Shown here piece after piece: positions 43,383 through 53,137 of a stretch of DNA of 64,000 nt. Below the pieces are notes generated by a model. The model worked only from the letters and a program-made list of their open reading frames with translations, was not told the origin of the DNA and did no database searches. The DNA is from Pseudomonas proteolytica. GTDB lineage: Bacteria; Pseudomonadota; Gammaproteobacteria; Pseudomonadales; Pseudomonadaceae. Both the position numbers and the translations under genes were made by a program. Within the stretch, counting starts at the first letter, position 1; each line of letters begins with the position of its first letter. The stretch lies in assembly GCF_007858275.1 (NCBI RefSeq), contig NZ_VFEV01000025.1, forward strand, positions 1-64,000, read 5' to 3'.

Positions 43383-44987
43383 TCAGTCACCCGTACCCAG
43401 ATGCAGCAACACATAGGTATTTTTATCGAACTGCCCTGTGAGAACCGGCGTCATGCCATGCCAGCGTGGCTCGCCCAGACGCATGAAATCCGCCTTGTCC
43501 ATCACCAGCCATGCAGGCACCGGCACTGCTGCCAGGTCGCCAGGGGCTTGGGTGAACAATGGCACCCGGTCACATTCCACATTGACCATGAATTTGATGG
43601 CCTTGGCGTCTTTACCCAGGCCATGCAATACCAGGGGCGCCGGGTGCTGCCGGATGAGGGCATGAGCCTCGCGGGCAAAGGTGCGGGTGTCATACAGGCG
43701 CCGTTCCAGGGGTTCGACCACCAGGATATATACGCTCCACACCGCCAGCACCGCGCAAAACGCCGGCCCGACCGGGCGCCAGTGCCACTTGAGGAGCATC
43801 CCGGCGACAACGACCTGCAAGCCAATCAACAGGCCAACCACGCCCTGGAAATGCTCCAACTGCGCACCAAAGCGATGGCGCGCCACCACTAGCGCCCCCA
43901 TCAACAGCCCCGGGCTCACTGCCCATAACGCCAGCATCAAGCCTCGCAGCGCCTTGAACAGACGGCCATCTGCCGGATGGAACGGGTACGCGGCGATGAT
44001 CGCCACCATGGGCATCATGGGCAACAGATAGCGGGCTTTCTTCGCCTCGGGGATCGACAGGCCGAGCATCACGATCAAGCCCGCCGCCGTACAGCCCAGC
44101 AGCAACTGCCAACCACTGTCAGACATACGCCGGCCATTGAGCAGCACCGCAAGCAGCGCCAGCAGGGCCAACGGGTATGCCAGGGCGTAGTTGCCCAGGG
44201 AGCTGGTGAAGTAATACAACACGCTGCTTGATCCTTCGCGGCCATCCATGCGCCCGAGGAACTGCATGCGGATCACGTCCTGCATAAAGGCCTCGCCGCC
44301 ACTGACCTTGGCCAGCAACAACAGCAACCCTATGCAGGCCACCAGCAACGCCAGGGCCAGCAGGCCGAAGCTGAACAACGGGCGCCACTGGCGATTGAGC
44401 AGGTAAAAGCTGCACAACACGCCGGCAGGGATCACCAGGCCGATGGGCCCGCGAATCGCAAAGCCGAGCAATAACAGGAGCAATAGCCACGGCAGGCGCC
44501 GGGGGCTGGCGAAGTGATCGTGGGCGTAGCCCAGGTAAAACACTGCCAGCGTCACCGCCGCCAACATCTGGTCCAGGGACACCGAGCGGGTTTCGCTGAT
44601 AAACGTACTGCTCAGCAACAGCAACGCAACACTCAGCAACGCCCAGCGCCGCGAGTAGGGCGCGGTCAGGCGGTAGACCAGGGCGACGATCACTGCCGAC
44701 GCAATGGCCGTCGGCAGCCAGGCGCTGAGGCTGGTGACGCGCCCCAGGGGCAGCGACAACAGCCAGGTCAACAAGGTTGAGGTCGACAGGTAGTCGGCAT
44801 ACGGCTGGCCATAGGTCGAGGGGAAAAATCCCGGCCCATGGCGCAGCATTTCCTGGGCGAACAGCACAAAGCGCGAGTCGAAACCGATAATTGCATGGTC
44901 CCAGTTGCCGGCGACAAACAGCAGCAGCGCCAGCAGCCCGATACCCCAGGACTGGCGGCGCAAGGTTGCGCCGAGCATGTTGTCCAC
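43383..44987 (-). CDS. ArnT-like family 39 glycosyltransferase, membrane protein
   Basis: A 534-residue polytopic membrane protein of the dolichyl-phosphate-mannose/ArnT superfamily. Ten or more hydrophobic segments fill residues 12-430 and a soluble periplasmic tail follows. In true ArnT the first loop has WIPDESRYAQIS with an Asp-Glu pair. Here the matching stretch is IIGFDSRFVLFAQEM, with Asp kept and Glu replaced by Ser. It starts 3 bases after the ugd stop, so it is the last gene of the arn operon. It may move Ara4N or another lipid-linked sugar to a second acceptor. Confidence 0.88.
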   Translation of the reverse strand: MDNMLGATLRRQSWGIGLLALLLFVAGNWDHAIIGFDSRFVLFAQEMLRHGPGFFPSTYGQPYADYLSTSTLLTWLLSLPLGRVTSLSAWLPTAIASAVIVALVYRLTAPYSRRWALLSVALLLLSSTFISETRSVSLDQMLAAVTLAVFYLGYAHDHFASPRRLPWLLLLLLLGFAIRGPIGLVIPAGVLCSFYLLNRQWRPLFSFGLLALALLVACIGLLLLLAKVSGGEAFMQDVIRMQFLGRMDGREGSSSVLYYFTSSLGNYALAYPLALLALLAVLLNGRRMSDSGWQLLLGCTAAGLIVMLGLSIPEAKKARYLLPMMPMVAIIAAYPFHPADGRLFKALRGLMLALWAVSPGLLMGALVVARHRFGAQLEHFQGVVGLLIGLQVVVAGMLLKWHWRPVGPAFCAVLAVWSVYILVVEPLERRLYDTRTFAREAHALIRQHPAPLVLHGLGKDAKAIKFMVNVECDRVPLFTQAPGDLAAVPVPAWLVMDKADFMRLGEPRWHGMTPVLTGQFDKNTYVLLHLGTGD

Positions 44988-44990
44988 GCC

Positions 44991-46364
44991 TCAGGCCTCC
45001 AGCAACCGTGGCAGCCACTGTTGCTGGGGGATCGGCAGGTCGCAGGATTGCCCGCGGCCCATGGGGAAGTAATGGAAGCCCTTGCGCGCCAGGCGCTCGG
45101 CGTCATACAGGTTGCGCCCGTCAAAGATCACCGGCGCCTTGAGGCGTGCGTGCAGCAGGTCGAAGTCCGGCGCCTTGAATTGCTGCCACTCGGTGCAGAT
45201 GATCAAGGCGTCGGCCCCGCCCAGGGTCGATTCCGGGGTGCCCATCAGCATCAGGCGCGGGTCATCGCCGTACAGCCTCTGGGTTTCCTGCATGGCCTCG
45301 GGGTCGAAGGCCCGCACGTTGGCGCCGGCGGCCCATAGCGACTCCATCAGCACCCGGCTCGGTGCGTCGCGCATGTCGTCGGTGTTGGGCTTGAACGCCA
45401 GGCCCCACAAGGCGAAGGTCTTGCCGCGCAGGTCGCCTTTGTAGAACGCGCGGATCCGTTCGAACAGTTTGCTTTTCTGCCGCTGGTTGATGGCTTCCAC
45501 CGCTTCGAGCAAATCACTCGAGCAATTGGCTTGGCGGGCGCTGTGGATCAGCGCGCGCATGTCCTTGGGGAAGCACGAGCCACCGTAGCCGCAGCCAGGG
45601 TAGATAAAGTGGTAGCCGATCCGCGAATCGGCACCGATGCCCAGGCGCACCGACTCGATATCGGCGCCCAGGTGCTCAGCCAGTTCGGCGATCTGGTTGA
45701 TAAAGCTGATTTTCGTGGCCAGCATGCAGTTGGCGGCGTATTTGGTCAGCTCGGCGCTACGCACATCCATGAAGATGATGCGGTCATGGTTGCGGTTGAA
45801 CGGCGCGTACAAGTCGCGCATTACCTCGCGTACCTCTTCGCGCTCGCAGCCGATGATGATCCGGTCGGGGCGGCGGCAGTCGGCCACGGCAGAGCCTTCC
45901 TTGAGGAATTCCGGGTTGGAGACGATATCGAACACCAGGCTGCGCCCGGCCAACGCCTTGTCGATGTGCGCGCGCAAGGTGTCGCCGGTGCCCACCGGGA
46001 CCGTGGACTTCTCCACCAGGATCACCGGTTCGACGCGATGACGGGCCACCGCATCGCCCACCGACAGCACGTACTTCAAATCGGCCGAACCGTCTTCGTC
46101 CGAAGGTGTGCCGACCGCAATAAACAGCACTTCACCATGCTCGACCGCGAGTTTTTCCTGGCTGGTAAAGGTCAACCGGCCGTTTTCCAGGTTTTCCCGC
46201 ACCAGGCTGGCAAGCCCCGGCTCGAAAATGCTCACATGGCCCTGTTGCAGCAGGCGCACCTTGTTTTCGTCAACGTCCATGCAGATCACATCGTGACCGA
46301 CCTCGGCCAATACGGTGGCCTGTACCAGGCCAACGTAACCACTACCAAATACGCTGATTTTCAT
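44991..46364 (-). CDS. ugd: UDP-glucose 6-dehydrogenase
   Basis: A 457-residue NAD-dependent enzyme oxidising UDP-glucose to UDP-glucuronate, the precursor for UDP-L-Ara4N. Rossmann start MKISVFGSGYVGLVQA; catalytic Cys264 in GYGGSCFPKDM; NAD motif VAVGTPSDEDGSADL region. Start overlaps arnF's stop by 4 bases. Being inside the operon keeps supply tied to ArnA, which uses the product. Confidence 0.96.
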   Translation of the reverse strand: MKISVFGSGYVGLVQATVLAEVGHDVICMDVDENKVRLLQQGHVSIFEPGLASLVRENLENGRLTFTSQEKLAVEHGEVLFIAVGTPSDEDGSADLKYVLSVGDAVARHRVEPVILVEKSTVPVGTGDTLRAHIDKALAGRSLVFDIVSNPEFLKEGSAVADCRRPDRIIIGCEREEVREVMRDLYAPFNRNHDRIIFMDVRSAELTKYAANCMLATKISFINQIAELAEHLGADIESVRLGIGADSRIGYHFIYPGCGYGGSCFPKDMRALIHSARQANCSSDLLEAVEAINQRQKSKLFERIRAFYKGDLRGKTFALWGLAFKPNTDDMRDAPSRVLMESLWAAGANVRAFDPEAMQETQRLYGDDPRLMLMGTPESTLGGADALIICTEWQQFKAPDFDLLHARLKAPVIFDGRNLYDAERLARKGFHYFPMGRGQSCDLPIPQQQWLPRLLEA

Positions 46365-46774
46365 GGGGCATTCCTGGGGCTTGTGTTGCCGATACGACGG
46401 GAGTTGATTGTCAGGACGCCGAGGATGACCAGTGCCACCCCCAAGGTTCGCGACAGGGAAAAGGGTTCGTTGAAGCCCGGCAGGCTGGCTGCCAACAGGT
46501 ACACCAGCACGTAGCTGATACTCAGCAACGAATAGGCGCGCCCCAGGGGCAAGTACTGCAGTGCGCCGAGCCAGCAGAGCATCGACAGCGCGTAGGCAAC
46601 AATCGCCATGACCACTACGCCCAACGCCAGCGGATCCACCGTGGCGTTACCGAGTGCCGTGAGCCAGTCGGCGGGCAAGGGCAGGCGCGTCATGCTCCAG
46701 CGCATGCCCAACTGGGCAGTGCTCACCAGCGCGACGCTGGATAACGCCAAGGTAAAACCACGTAACCGGCTCAT
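46361..46774 (-). CDS. arnF: Ara4N-phosphoundecaprenol flippase subunit ArnF
   Basis: A 137-residue small multidrug-resistance-like membrane protein with four hydrophobic segments (FTLALSSVALVSTAQLGMR, PLALGVVVMAIVAYALSML, YSLLSISYVLVYLLAASL and a final GVALVILGVLTI). With ArnE it flips undecaprenyl-phosphate-Ara4N across the inner membrane. Starts within a 4-base overlap of arnE and overlaps ugd by 4 bases. Confidence 0.92.
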   Translation of the reverse strand: MSRLRGFTLALSSVALVSTAQLGMRWSMTRLPLPADWLTALGNATVDPLALGVVVMAIVAYALSMLCWLGALQYLPLGRAYSLLSISYVLVYLLAASLPGFNEPFSLSRTLGVALVILGVLTINSRRIGNTSPRNAP

Positions 46775-47118
46775 ACCTGGCCCCCCAGCAACAGCACACC
46801 CGCCATCACCAGGGCCACGCCAAACCAGTGGCGGCGATCCACCGGCTCATGGAACACAAAGCGCGCCACCAGGGTAATCAAGACAAAATTCAGGCTGAGC
46901 ATCGGGTAGGCAATCCCCACCTCCAGGCGTTGCAGCACCAGCAGCCACACCAGCAGGCCCAGGCCTAGACACAACAGGGCCAGCCACAGCCAGGGCGAGC
47001 GCAGTTTCAAGGCCCAGCCCGCGGGCTGGTTGCGCCAGCCTTCGACGGCATACTTTTGGGCGATCTGGCCCATGCAGGTCAGCAGGCACGCGGCCAGAAG
47101 CAGCAGCAAGGTGATCAA
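46771..47118 (-). CDS. arnE: Ara4N-phosphoundecaprenol flippase subunit ArnE
   Basis: A 115-residue SMR-type membrane protein: LLLLAACLLTCMGQIAQKYA, a WLWLALLCLGLGLLVWLLVL span, AYPMLSLNFVLITLVARFVF and a final GVALVMAGVLLLG. It forms the flippase with ArnF. Both ends overlap neighbours by 4 bases (arnT upstream, arnF downstream). Confidence 0.92.
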   Translation of the reverse strand: MITLLLLLAACLLTCMGQIAQKYAVEGWRNQPAGWALKLRSPWLWLALLCLGLGLLVWLLVLQRLEVGIAYPMLSLNFVLITLVARFVFHEPVDRRHWFGVALVMAGVLLLGGQV

Positions 47119-48770
47119 GGCGCCACCTGTGGGAATACCAGGATCACCATGTTGCCTTGCTCGTAGCGCTTGCCATCTTTGGGCAGCAACTCGACCTCGC
47201 GTACTTCACTCTCGCCCTTGACGCGCATCACCACGCCCACCGAGCCCTGTTTGCGGGCCTCGGTCATCCATTGCTGGACTTGCGTGGTGTCGACCCGGCG
47301 ATTGGCCGCATCAGCGTAGGCAAGGCCATATTTGACTTCGCCCAGAGTGTCGTACAGCGTCACGTCCGGGCGCTTGAGCCGCCACGCCAGGGACGAGGCG
47401 GCGCCCAGGTCGTTGCTCAGCAAGCGCTGGGTGCCTGCCAGCTCTTCGACGTGGTCAATGATGAACTGGTCCGGGGTCTTGTTATAAACCACCGAGTGCG
47501 GCAACGCCGCCGGCACCAGGGCCACCAGCAACCAGCTGCCCAGGGCAGGCGCCGCCCACAGGCGCAACGGGCGTGCCACCTGTAGCAGGTTGGCGATGAT
47601 CCAGCCCAACAGCACGATAAACACCAGCACCAGGCTCAGCAGTTCCTGCTGGTGGGCAAAAATCGGCTTCTTCAACTGGAAATACACGATGGCCATCAGG
47701 CCCAGTACGCCAAGGATCAGGTTGAGCCCGCCGTTGATTTGCAACACTCGGCCACGGGCCTGGGCCAGTTTGTCCGCCAGGGTGTTGCCCATCAGCAATG
47801 CCAAAGGCAGCAGGCACGGCAGGATGTAAGCCGGCAGCTTGCCCTTGCTCAGGCTGAAAAACGCCAGGGGCATCAGCAGCCACAACAATAGGAAGCCGGT
47901 CTTGTGCGTACGCTTTTGTTGCCACGCCTGCTTCAGGGTGGAGGGCAACAGCGCCAGCCACGGTAGGCTGAACGCGGCCAGCAACGGCAAGTAGTACCAC
48001 CAGGCCTCTTCGTGCTGGGCATCTTCACCGGCAAAACGCTGGATGTGTTCGTGCCAGAAAAAGAAGTTCCAGTAGTCCGGTTCCTGGGCATGCACCATCA
48101 GCGCCCAGGGCAGGCTGACCACAATTGCCACCACCACCGCGACCACGCCATAGGTTAGCAACTCACGAAAGCGTTTTTGCCAGACCATGTAGGGCAGGGC
48201 GACCAGCACCGGCAGCAGCCACGCCAAAAAGCCCTTGGTCATGAAGCCCATGGCGCAGGCCAGTCCCAGCAATGCCCAGGCGCCCAGGCGCGCGCGCCGG
48301 CCGTGGCTGTCGATACATAGCCACAGCGCCACGCCGCTGAGGTTGACCCAGAAGCTGAACTGCGGGTCGAGGTTAGCGTAGCCACCAGACATCGCCACGC
48401 TGACAAAACTCATGTACAGCACAGCGCTGGCCAGGCTCTTGCGTGGATCGTTCCACAGGCGCCGGGCCATGAAGTACACCAACAGGATGCTCAAGCCCGT
48501 GGCCAGCGCCGAGGCCACCCGCACACCGAACAGGTTCTGCCCGAACACGGCCTGGCCCAGGGCGATCATCCAGTAACCGGCCGCCGGTTTTTCGAAGTAA
48601 CGCAGGCCCATAAAGTGCGGGGACGCCCATTTGCCCGTCAGCAGCATTTCCTGGCTGATCTGCGCGTAGCGGCTTTCATCCGGAATCCACAGGCCATGGG
48701 TGGCCATCGGCAACAGGTAACACAGGCCGAAGACCAACAGGAGCAAGGGCAGCGCCCAACGTCGGATCAT
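47115..48770 (-). CDS. arnT: undecaprenyl phosphate-alpha-L-Ara4N transferase ArnT
   Basis: A 551-residue GT83 integral membrane enzyme that moves L-Ara4N from the lipid carrier to lipid A phosphate at the periplasmic face, lowering binding of polymyxin and cationic peptides. The first periplasmic loop has GLWIPDESRYAQIS with the catalytic Asp; about a dozen spans follow, then a periplasmic domain (SLAWRLKRPDVTLYDTLGE). Start overlaps arnD by 4 bases. Confidence 0.95.
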   Translation of the reverse strand: MIRRWALPLLLLVFGLCYLLPMATHGLWIPDESRYAQISQEMLLTGKWASPHFMGLRYFEKPAAGYWMIALGQAVFGQNLFGVRVASALATGLSILLVYFMARRLWNDPRKSLASAVLYMSFVSVAMSGGYANLDPQFSFWVNLSGVALWLCIDSHGRRARLGAWALLGLACAMGFMTKGFLAWLLPVLVALPYMVWQKRFRELLTYGVVAVVVAIVVSLPWALMVHAQEPDYWNFFFWHEHIQRFAGEDAQHEEAWWYYLPLLAAFSLPWLALLPSTLKQAWQQKRTHKTGFLLLWLLMPLAFFSLSKGKLPAYILPCLLPLALLMGNTLADKLAQARGRVLQINGGLNLILGVLGLMAIVYFQLKKPIFAHQQELLSLVLVFIVLLGWIIANLLQVARPLRLWAAPALGSWLLVALVPAALPHSVVYNKTPDQFIIDHVEELAGTQRLLSNDLGAASSLAWRLKRPDVTLYDTLGEVKYGLAYADAANRRVDTTQVQQWMTEARKQGSVGVVMRVKGESEVREVELLPKDGKRYEQGNMVILVFPQVAP

Positions 48771-49651
48771 CCCTTTTGCACTCCCAGCCAGCCTTCGCGG
48801 CCGCCGAGTACGCCGCGTGTCAGATGCGCCTGGGGCAGGCTCGCCGGATCGGCCGGCAACAAGTTGCCCAAGGGCTGGAATTGAATGCCGCGCTGCCGTG
48901 CCTGGGCAAGCAACTGGCGAAACTCATTAGCCATCAGAATCCCTTCTACTTCTGCGTGGATCGTATAGACGTTGAGTGTCGATTCGGTGAACCGAGCAAG
49001 AATGAAACCGTTGAAGTACTTGGCCGCGACCTGTGGCCCGACCACTTCGTCGAAGGTCGGCAAGTCCACCGGGATCTGTGGGGTGCCGGCACTGCCGTCG
49101 GCGAGCGTCGGGCGAAACACGCTGGTGCCGCGACAATCGCTGTTGTAGCGCAGGCCAAAGCCTTGCTTGGCCTGCACCACGCGCTCGTCGGCGCGCCAGC
49201 CGGCGGCGGCGGAACAGTCCACGGGCTGGCCAAGAATGTCGCTCAGGGTGTCGAGCCCACGGCGCATCTGTTCCACCAGTTGCGCGTTGCTCCAACGGCC
49301 GGCATTGGCCTGCCAGCCATGGTGATCCCAGGCGTGCAGGCCCACTTCGTGCCCGGCGGCCCTGGCCTGGCGCATCAAGTGCCCCAGGTCGCGGCCAATC
49401 GGCTTGCCCGGCCAGGCGGTGCCGGCCAGCAGGATGTCCCAGCCGTACAGCCCGGCCGCGTTGGAGCGCAGCATCTTCCACAGGAACTGCGGGCGGATCA
49501 GGCGCCACAGATGCCGGCCCATATTGTCCGGGCCGACACTGAAGAAAAACGTCGCCTTGATGCCGGCCTCATCCAGCAACTCCAGCAACCTTGGCACCCC
49601 ATCGCGGGTGCCTCGGTAGGTGTCGACGTCAATGCGCAGACCTGCCTTCAT
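48767..49651 (-). CDS. arnD: 4-deoxy-4-formamido-L-Ara-phosphoundecaprenol deformylase ArnD
   Basis: A 294-residue polysaccharide-deacetylase (NodB-like) fold enzyme. MKAGLRIDVDTYRGTRDGVP carries the catalytic/metal Asp, and HEVGLHAWDHHGW the metal His pair. It removes the formyl group so that the product can be flipped and transferred. It ends inside arnT and abuts the arnA stop (one-base overlap). Confidence 0.94.
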   Translation of the reverse strand: MKAGLRIDVDTYRGTRDGVPRLLELLDEAGIKATFFFSVGPDNMGRHLWRLIRPQFLWKMLRSNAAGLYGWDILLAGTAWPGKPIGRDLGHLMRQARAAGHEVGLHAWDHHGWQANAGRWSNAQLVEQMRRGLDTLSDILGQPVDCSAAAGWRADERVVQAKQGFGLRYNSDCRGTSVFRPTLADGSAGTPQIPVDLPTFDEVVGPQVAAKYFNGFILARFTESTLNVYTIHAEVEGILMANEFRQLLAQARQRGIQFQPLGNLLPADPASLPQAHLTRGVLGGREGWLGVQKG

Positions 49652-51654
49652 TATTTGCCTGCTTCGCTGGACTGGGCGATTTCCAGCATCGCTTCACGCA
49701 GGAAGAAATCCAGGGTGTTGCCGATGGTTTCGCTCATCTCCACGCTCGGCTCCCAGTTCAGCAGGCGCTTGGCGTTGGCGATGCTTGGCTTGCGGTGCGC
49801 CACGTCCTGATACCCGGCGCCGTAGAACGCCTTGCTTTCCACTTCGCGAAAACCCGCGAACGGTGGGAAGTTGCCACGCAATGGGTGAGCCTCGAACTGG
49901 CGCAGCAGCTCTTCGCCCAACTGGCGGATGCTGGCTTCGTTGTCCGGGTTGCCGATGTTGATGATCTGGCCGTTGCACGCGTCGTTATCGTTGTCGATGA
50001 TCCGCGCCAGGGCCTCGATGCCGTCGGCGATATCGGTGAAGCAGCGTTTTTGCTCGCCACCGTCAAACAGGCGGATCGGCGTACCTTCCACCAGGTTGAG
50101 GATCAACTGGGTGATCGCCCGGGAGCTGCCGATACGTGCCGAGTCGAGGCGATCCAGGCGCGGGCCCATCCAGTTGAAGGGGCGGAACAGGGTGAAATTC
50201 AGGCCCTTGGCGCCATAGGCCCAGATCACCCGGTCCAGCAGTTGCTTGGATACCGAGTAGATCCAGCGCTGCTTGTTGATCGGCCCCACCACCAGATTGG
50301 AGGTGTCTTCGTCAAAATTCTGGTCCTGGCACATGCCATAGACTTCGGAGGTCGACGGGAAGATCACGCGCTTGTTGTACTTGACGCAGTAGCGCACCAG
50401 CTTGAGGTTTTCTTCGAAATCCAGCTCGAACACGCGCAATGGGTTGCGGGTGTATTCGATTGGCGTGGCGATGGCCACCAGCGGCAGGACCACGTCGCAC
50501 TTCTTGATGTGGTACTCGATCCACTCGGAGTGAATGCTGATATCGCCTTCCACATAATGGAAGTTGGGGTGGCTGCGCAGGCGTTCGATAGCGTCAGAGC
50601 CAATATCCAGGCCGTAGACTTCGTAGCGATCATCGCGCAACAGCCGTTCGGACAGGTGGTTGCCGATAAAACCGTTGACACCCAGGATCAGCACACGGGT
50701 CCGCCGTGGCTTGCGGCCCGACTCGGCGCCACGCAGCACCGAGCCATCCACCAGCCCCAGCTCATCGGCCAGGGCCGGGCCTGTGAGGTACAGGCCGTGG
50801 TCGTTGCGCTGGCCGTAGCTGATCACCAGGGAGTCTTCACCGCAGGCAATGCGCAGCGGGTTGACGCTGATCACGCGGCCGGGTGCCTGGCCTTCGTTGC
50901 CCTTGACCACCTCGGCTTGCCACACGATCAGCTTGTGCTCGCCCACGGCACAGAAGGCGCCGGGGTAGGGCTGGGTCACGGCGCGTACCAGGTTGTACAG
51001 CGCCTCAGCAGGCTTGCTCCACACCAGCTTGCCGTCTGCCGCGGTGCGGCGGCCGAAGCAGGTGGCCTGGCTTTCGTCCTGGGCAGTTTCGCTCAACGTG
51101 CCCTTAGCCAGTTGCGGCAGCGCATCGCGCAGCAGCTGTGTGGCGGCCTCGCGCAACTTGGCGTGGAGCGTCAGGCCGGTGTCGCTGCGCTCGATCATGA
51201 CCTTTTGCTGGGCGAGGATCGCGCCGGCATCGGCACGCTTGACCATGCGGTGCAGGGTCACGCCGGTTTCGGTTTCACCGTTGACCAGCACCCAGTTGGC
51301 CGGCGCGCGGCCACGGTACTTGGGCAGCAGGGAACCGTGCAGGTTGAATGCGCCCTGGCGCGCGGTGGCCAGCAGTGCCTCGCCCAGCAGGTTGCGGTAG
51401 TAGAACGAGAAGATGAAATCCGGGTTCAGCTTGGCGACACGCTCGACCCACAGGGGATGGTTGGCGTCTTCCGGCGCATGCACCGGGATGCCGTGGCGTG
51501 CGCACAGCTGGGCGACCGAGCCGTAGAAGGTGTTTTCCTTGGGGTCGTCGGCATGGGTGAACACTGCAGCAATGTCGTAACCCGCAGCGAGCAGGGCTTC
51601 AATGCCTGCACAGCCAATGTCGTGGTAAGCGAAGACAACAGCTTTTGAACTCAT
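49651..51654 (-). CDS. arnA: bifunctional UDP-Ara4N formyltransferase / UDP-glucuronate decarboxylase ArnA
   Basis: A 667-residue two-domain enzyme. Residues 1-305 are the formyltransferase, with His106 in FNLHGSLLPKYRG and the Asp at RADAGAILAQQ. From about 318 the dehydrogenase/decarboxylase has LGVNGFIGNHLSERLL (NAD site), PSTSEVYGMC and YSVSKQLLDR. It makes UDP-4-keto-pentose and later formylates UDP-L-Ara4N. The step between the two needs the aminotransferase ArnB, which is not encoded next to it. Four-base overlap with arnC. Confidence 0.96.
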   Translation of the reverse strand: MSSKAVVFAYHDIGCAGIEALLAAGYDIAAVFTHADDPKENTFYGSVAQLCARHGIPVHAPEDANHPLWVERVAKLNPDFIFSFYYRNLLGEALLATARQGAFNLHGSLLPKYRGRAPANWVLVNGETETGVTLHRMVKRADAGAILAQQKVMIERSDTGLTLHAKLREAATQLLRDALPQLAKGTLSETAQDESQATCFGRRTAADGKLVWSKPAEALYNLVRAVTQPYPGAFCAVGEHKLIVWQAEVVKGNEGQAPGRVISVNPLRIACGEDSLVISYGQRNDHGLYLTGPALADELGLVDGSVLRGAESGRKPRRTRVLILGVNGFIGNHLSERLLRDDRYEVYGLDIGSDAIERLRSHPNFHYVEGDISIHSEWIEYHIKKCDVVLPLVAIATPIEYTRNPLRVFELDFEENLKLVRYCVKYNKRVIFPSTSEVYGMCQDQNFDEDTSNLVVGPINKQRWIYSVSKQLLDRVIWAYGAKGLNFTLFRPFNWMGPRLDRLDSARIGSSRAITQLILNLVEGTPIRLFDGGEQKRCFTDIADGIEALARIIDNDNDACNGQIINIGNPDNEASIRQLGEELLRQFEAHPLRGNFPPFAGFREVESKAFYGAGYQDVAHRKPSIANAKRLLNWEPSVEMSETIGNTLDFFLREAMLEIAQSSEAGK

Positions 51655-52685
51655 GACGGAACCTGATTGGAAGGTGAAGTGGAAGGCTGGGAAGAGGGCA
51701 GGCCATCGACGATGACCACCGGCGCGGGCGCTGCTGGCTCGTTGCGCAGCACCTTTTCAATAAAGAAGCGTGGGCGCGCGCGCACATCGCTGTACATGCG
51801 CCCCAGGTACTCGCCCAGCAGGCCCATGCCGATGAACTGGCCGCCGGTAAACACAAACAGCACGGCGAACAGCACGAACAGGCCATCACCGGCCCAATCG
51901 GCACCAAAGGCCAGACGCATGACGATCAGGGCGAACGCAAACAGCATGCCCAGGGCCGCCAGGCTGAAGCCGACGATGGACAGCAGGCGCAGGGGCGTGG
52001 TGGTCATGCAGGTCAGCAAGTCGAACATCAGGCTGATCAGGCGCATGGCGCTGTACTTGGATTCGCCGTGTTCGCGCTCGGCGTGGTGCACCGGGATCTC
52101 GGTGGTGTGGCGCGCAAAACCGTTGGCCAGGATCGGGATAAAGGTGCTGCGCTCACGGCAGGCGAGCATGGCGTCGACAATGGTGCGCCGGTAAGCGCGC
52201 AGCATGCAGCCGTAATCGCTCATGGCCACGCCGGTGGAGCGTTGCACGGCCAGGTTGATCAGGCGCGAAGGCCAGCGGCGGAAGGCCGAGTCCTGGCGGT
52301 TGTTGCGCACGGTGGCAACCACGTCGTAGCCCAACGCGGCTTGCTCGACCAGGCGTGGAATCTCTTCGGGCGGGTTTTGCAGGTCGGCGTCGAGGGTAAT
52401 CACCACCTCGCCCCGGCATTGCTCGAAACCGGCCATGATTGCCGCATGCTGGCCGTAGTTGCGGTTCAGGATCACGGCCACCACATGGCTGCCTGGTTCA
52501 CCTGCCGCGTCTTCCAGCAATTGCGCGGAACTGTCGCGGCTGCCGTCGTCCACCAGGATGATTTCGTATTCGTAGGCCAACTGCTCACACGCAGCACGGG
52601 TACGGCGCAACAGTTCGGGCAGGCTCTGTTCTTCGTTGTAGACCGGGATAACGATCGACACGCAATGAATAGGGTAGGGTTTCAA
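51651..52685 (-). CDS. arnC: undecaprenyl-phosphate Ara4FN transferase ArnC
   Basis: A 344-residue GT2 enzyme: VSIVIPVYNEEQSLPELL, the DLQNPPEEI and VITLDADL acid motifs, and two C-terminal membrane spans (LSIVGFSLAALGMLFAFAL; LFVLFAVLFVFTGG). It loads formylated Ara4N on undecaprenyl phosphate. It is the first gene of this operon; the upstream 450 bases have no arnB. The start is taken as the ATG at 52685. Confidence 0.94.
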   Translation of the reverse strand: MKPYPIHCVSIVIPVYNEEQSLPELLRRTRAACEQLAYEYEIILVDDGSRDSSAQLLEDAAGEPGSHVVAVILNRNYGQHAAIMAGFEQCRGEVVITLDADLQNPPEEIPRLVEQAALGYDVVATVRNNRQDSAFRRWPSRLINLAVQRSTGVAMSDYGCMLRAYRRTIVDAMLACRERSTFIPILANGFARHTTEIPVHHAEREHGESKYSAMRLISLMFDLLTCMTTTPLRLLSIVGFSLAALGMLFAFALIVMRLAFGADWAGDGLFVLFAVLFVFTGGQFIGMGLLGEYLGRMYSDVRARPRFFIEKVLRNEPAAPAPVVIVDGLPSSQPSTSPSNQVPS

Positions 52686-53137
52686 AGATTCATGACCTCG
52701 GTTTTAGAGCAACTTCAAGCGTAGAGATGACAACAAACAGCGGATGAAAGTGCGGGCAACTGAATAAAAACAGCCGTGTGCATAGCCATCCTGAGTAAAG
52801 CTCATAACGACCAAAGGTAAAGCATTATCAAAGGGTTAGTCAGCAAAACGCGGTTTGCCCCAAGTACTGCGGCCAAGATTAAGCGCAAATGTGTCCAGCG
52901 AATATGAAAGGCGGATGAAAAACTCGTTTATTTGTTGGGCAGACAGCGAGTGTTCAGCTAGACAATAAAGAACCCAGACAAACGATAACTGTTTGCGCTG
53001 TAGTCCCAGTCTGTAAGTGCTTTAGTGCGTATGTACGGTGAATTAACCGGGTTTGCACTCAGTCCCGCCTGACGAATCTTCTCTGCATCCCCCTGCAAGT
53101 CCCGGTAAAGTAAGCGATCTCTTGCCTGGGTAGTCGG
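52686..53137. other. intergenic region between divergent arnC and the secreted hypothetical gene
   Basis: This 452-base stretch is richer in A and T than its flanks and has no supportable gene; in particular no remnant of arnB is seen. It should hold the arn promoter and that of the plus-strand gene. I looked for repeated TTAA-type PmrA boxes and TGTTTA-type PhoP boxes and saw only isolated half sites. Confidence 0.6.

Noticed and set aside
52686..53137. PmrA or PhoP box for the arn operon
   Set aside because: Only isolated TTAA or GTTT half sites were seen, with no correctly spaced direct repeat.
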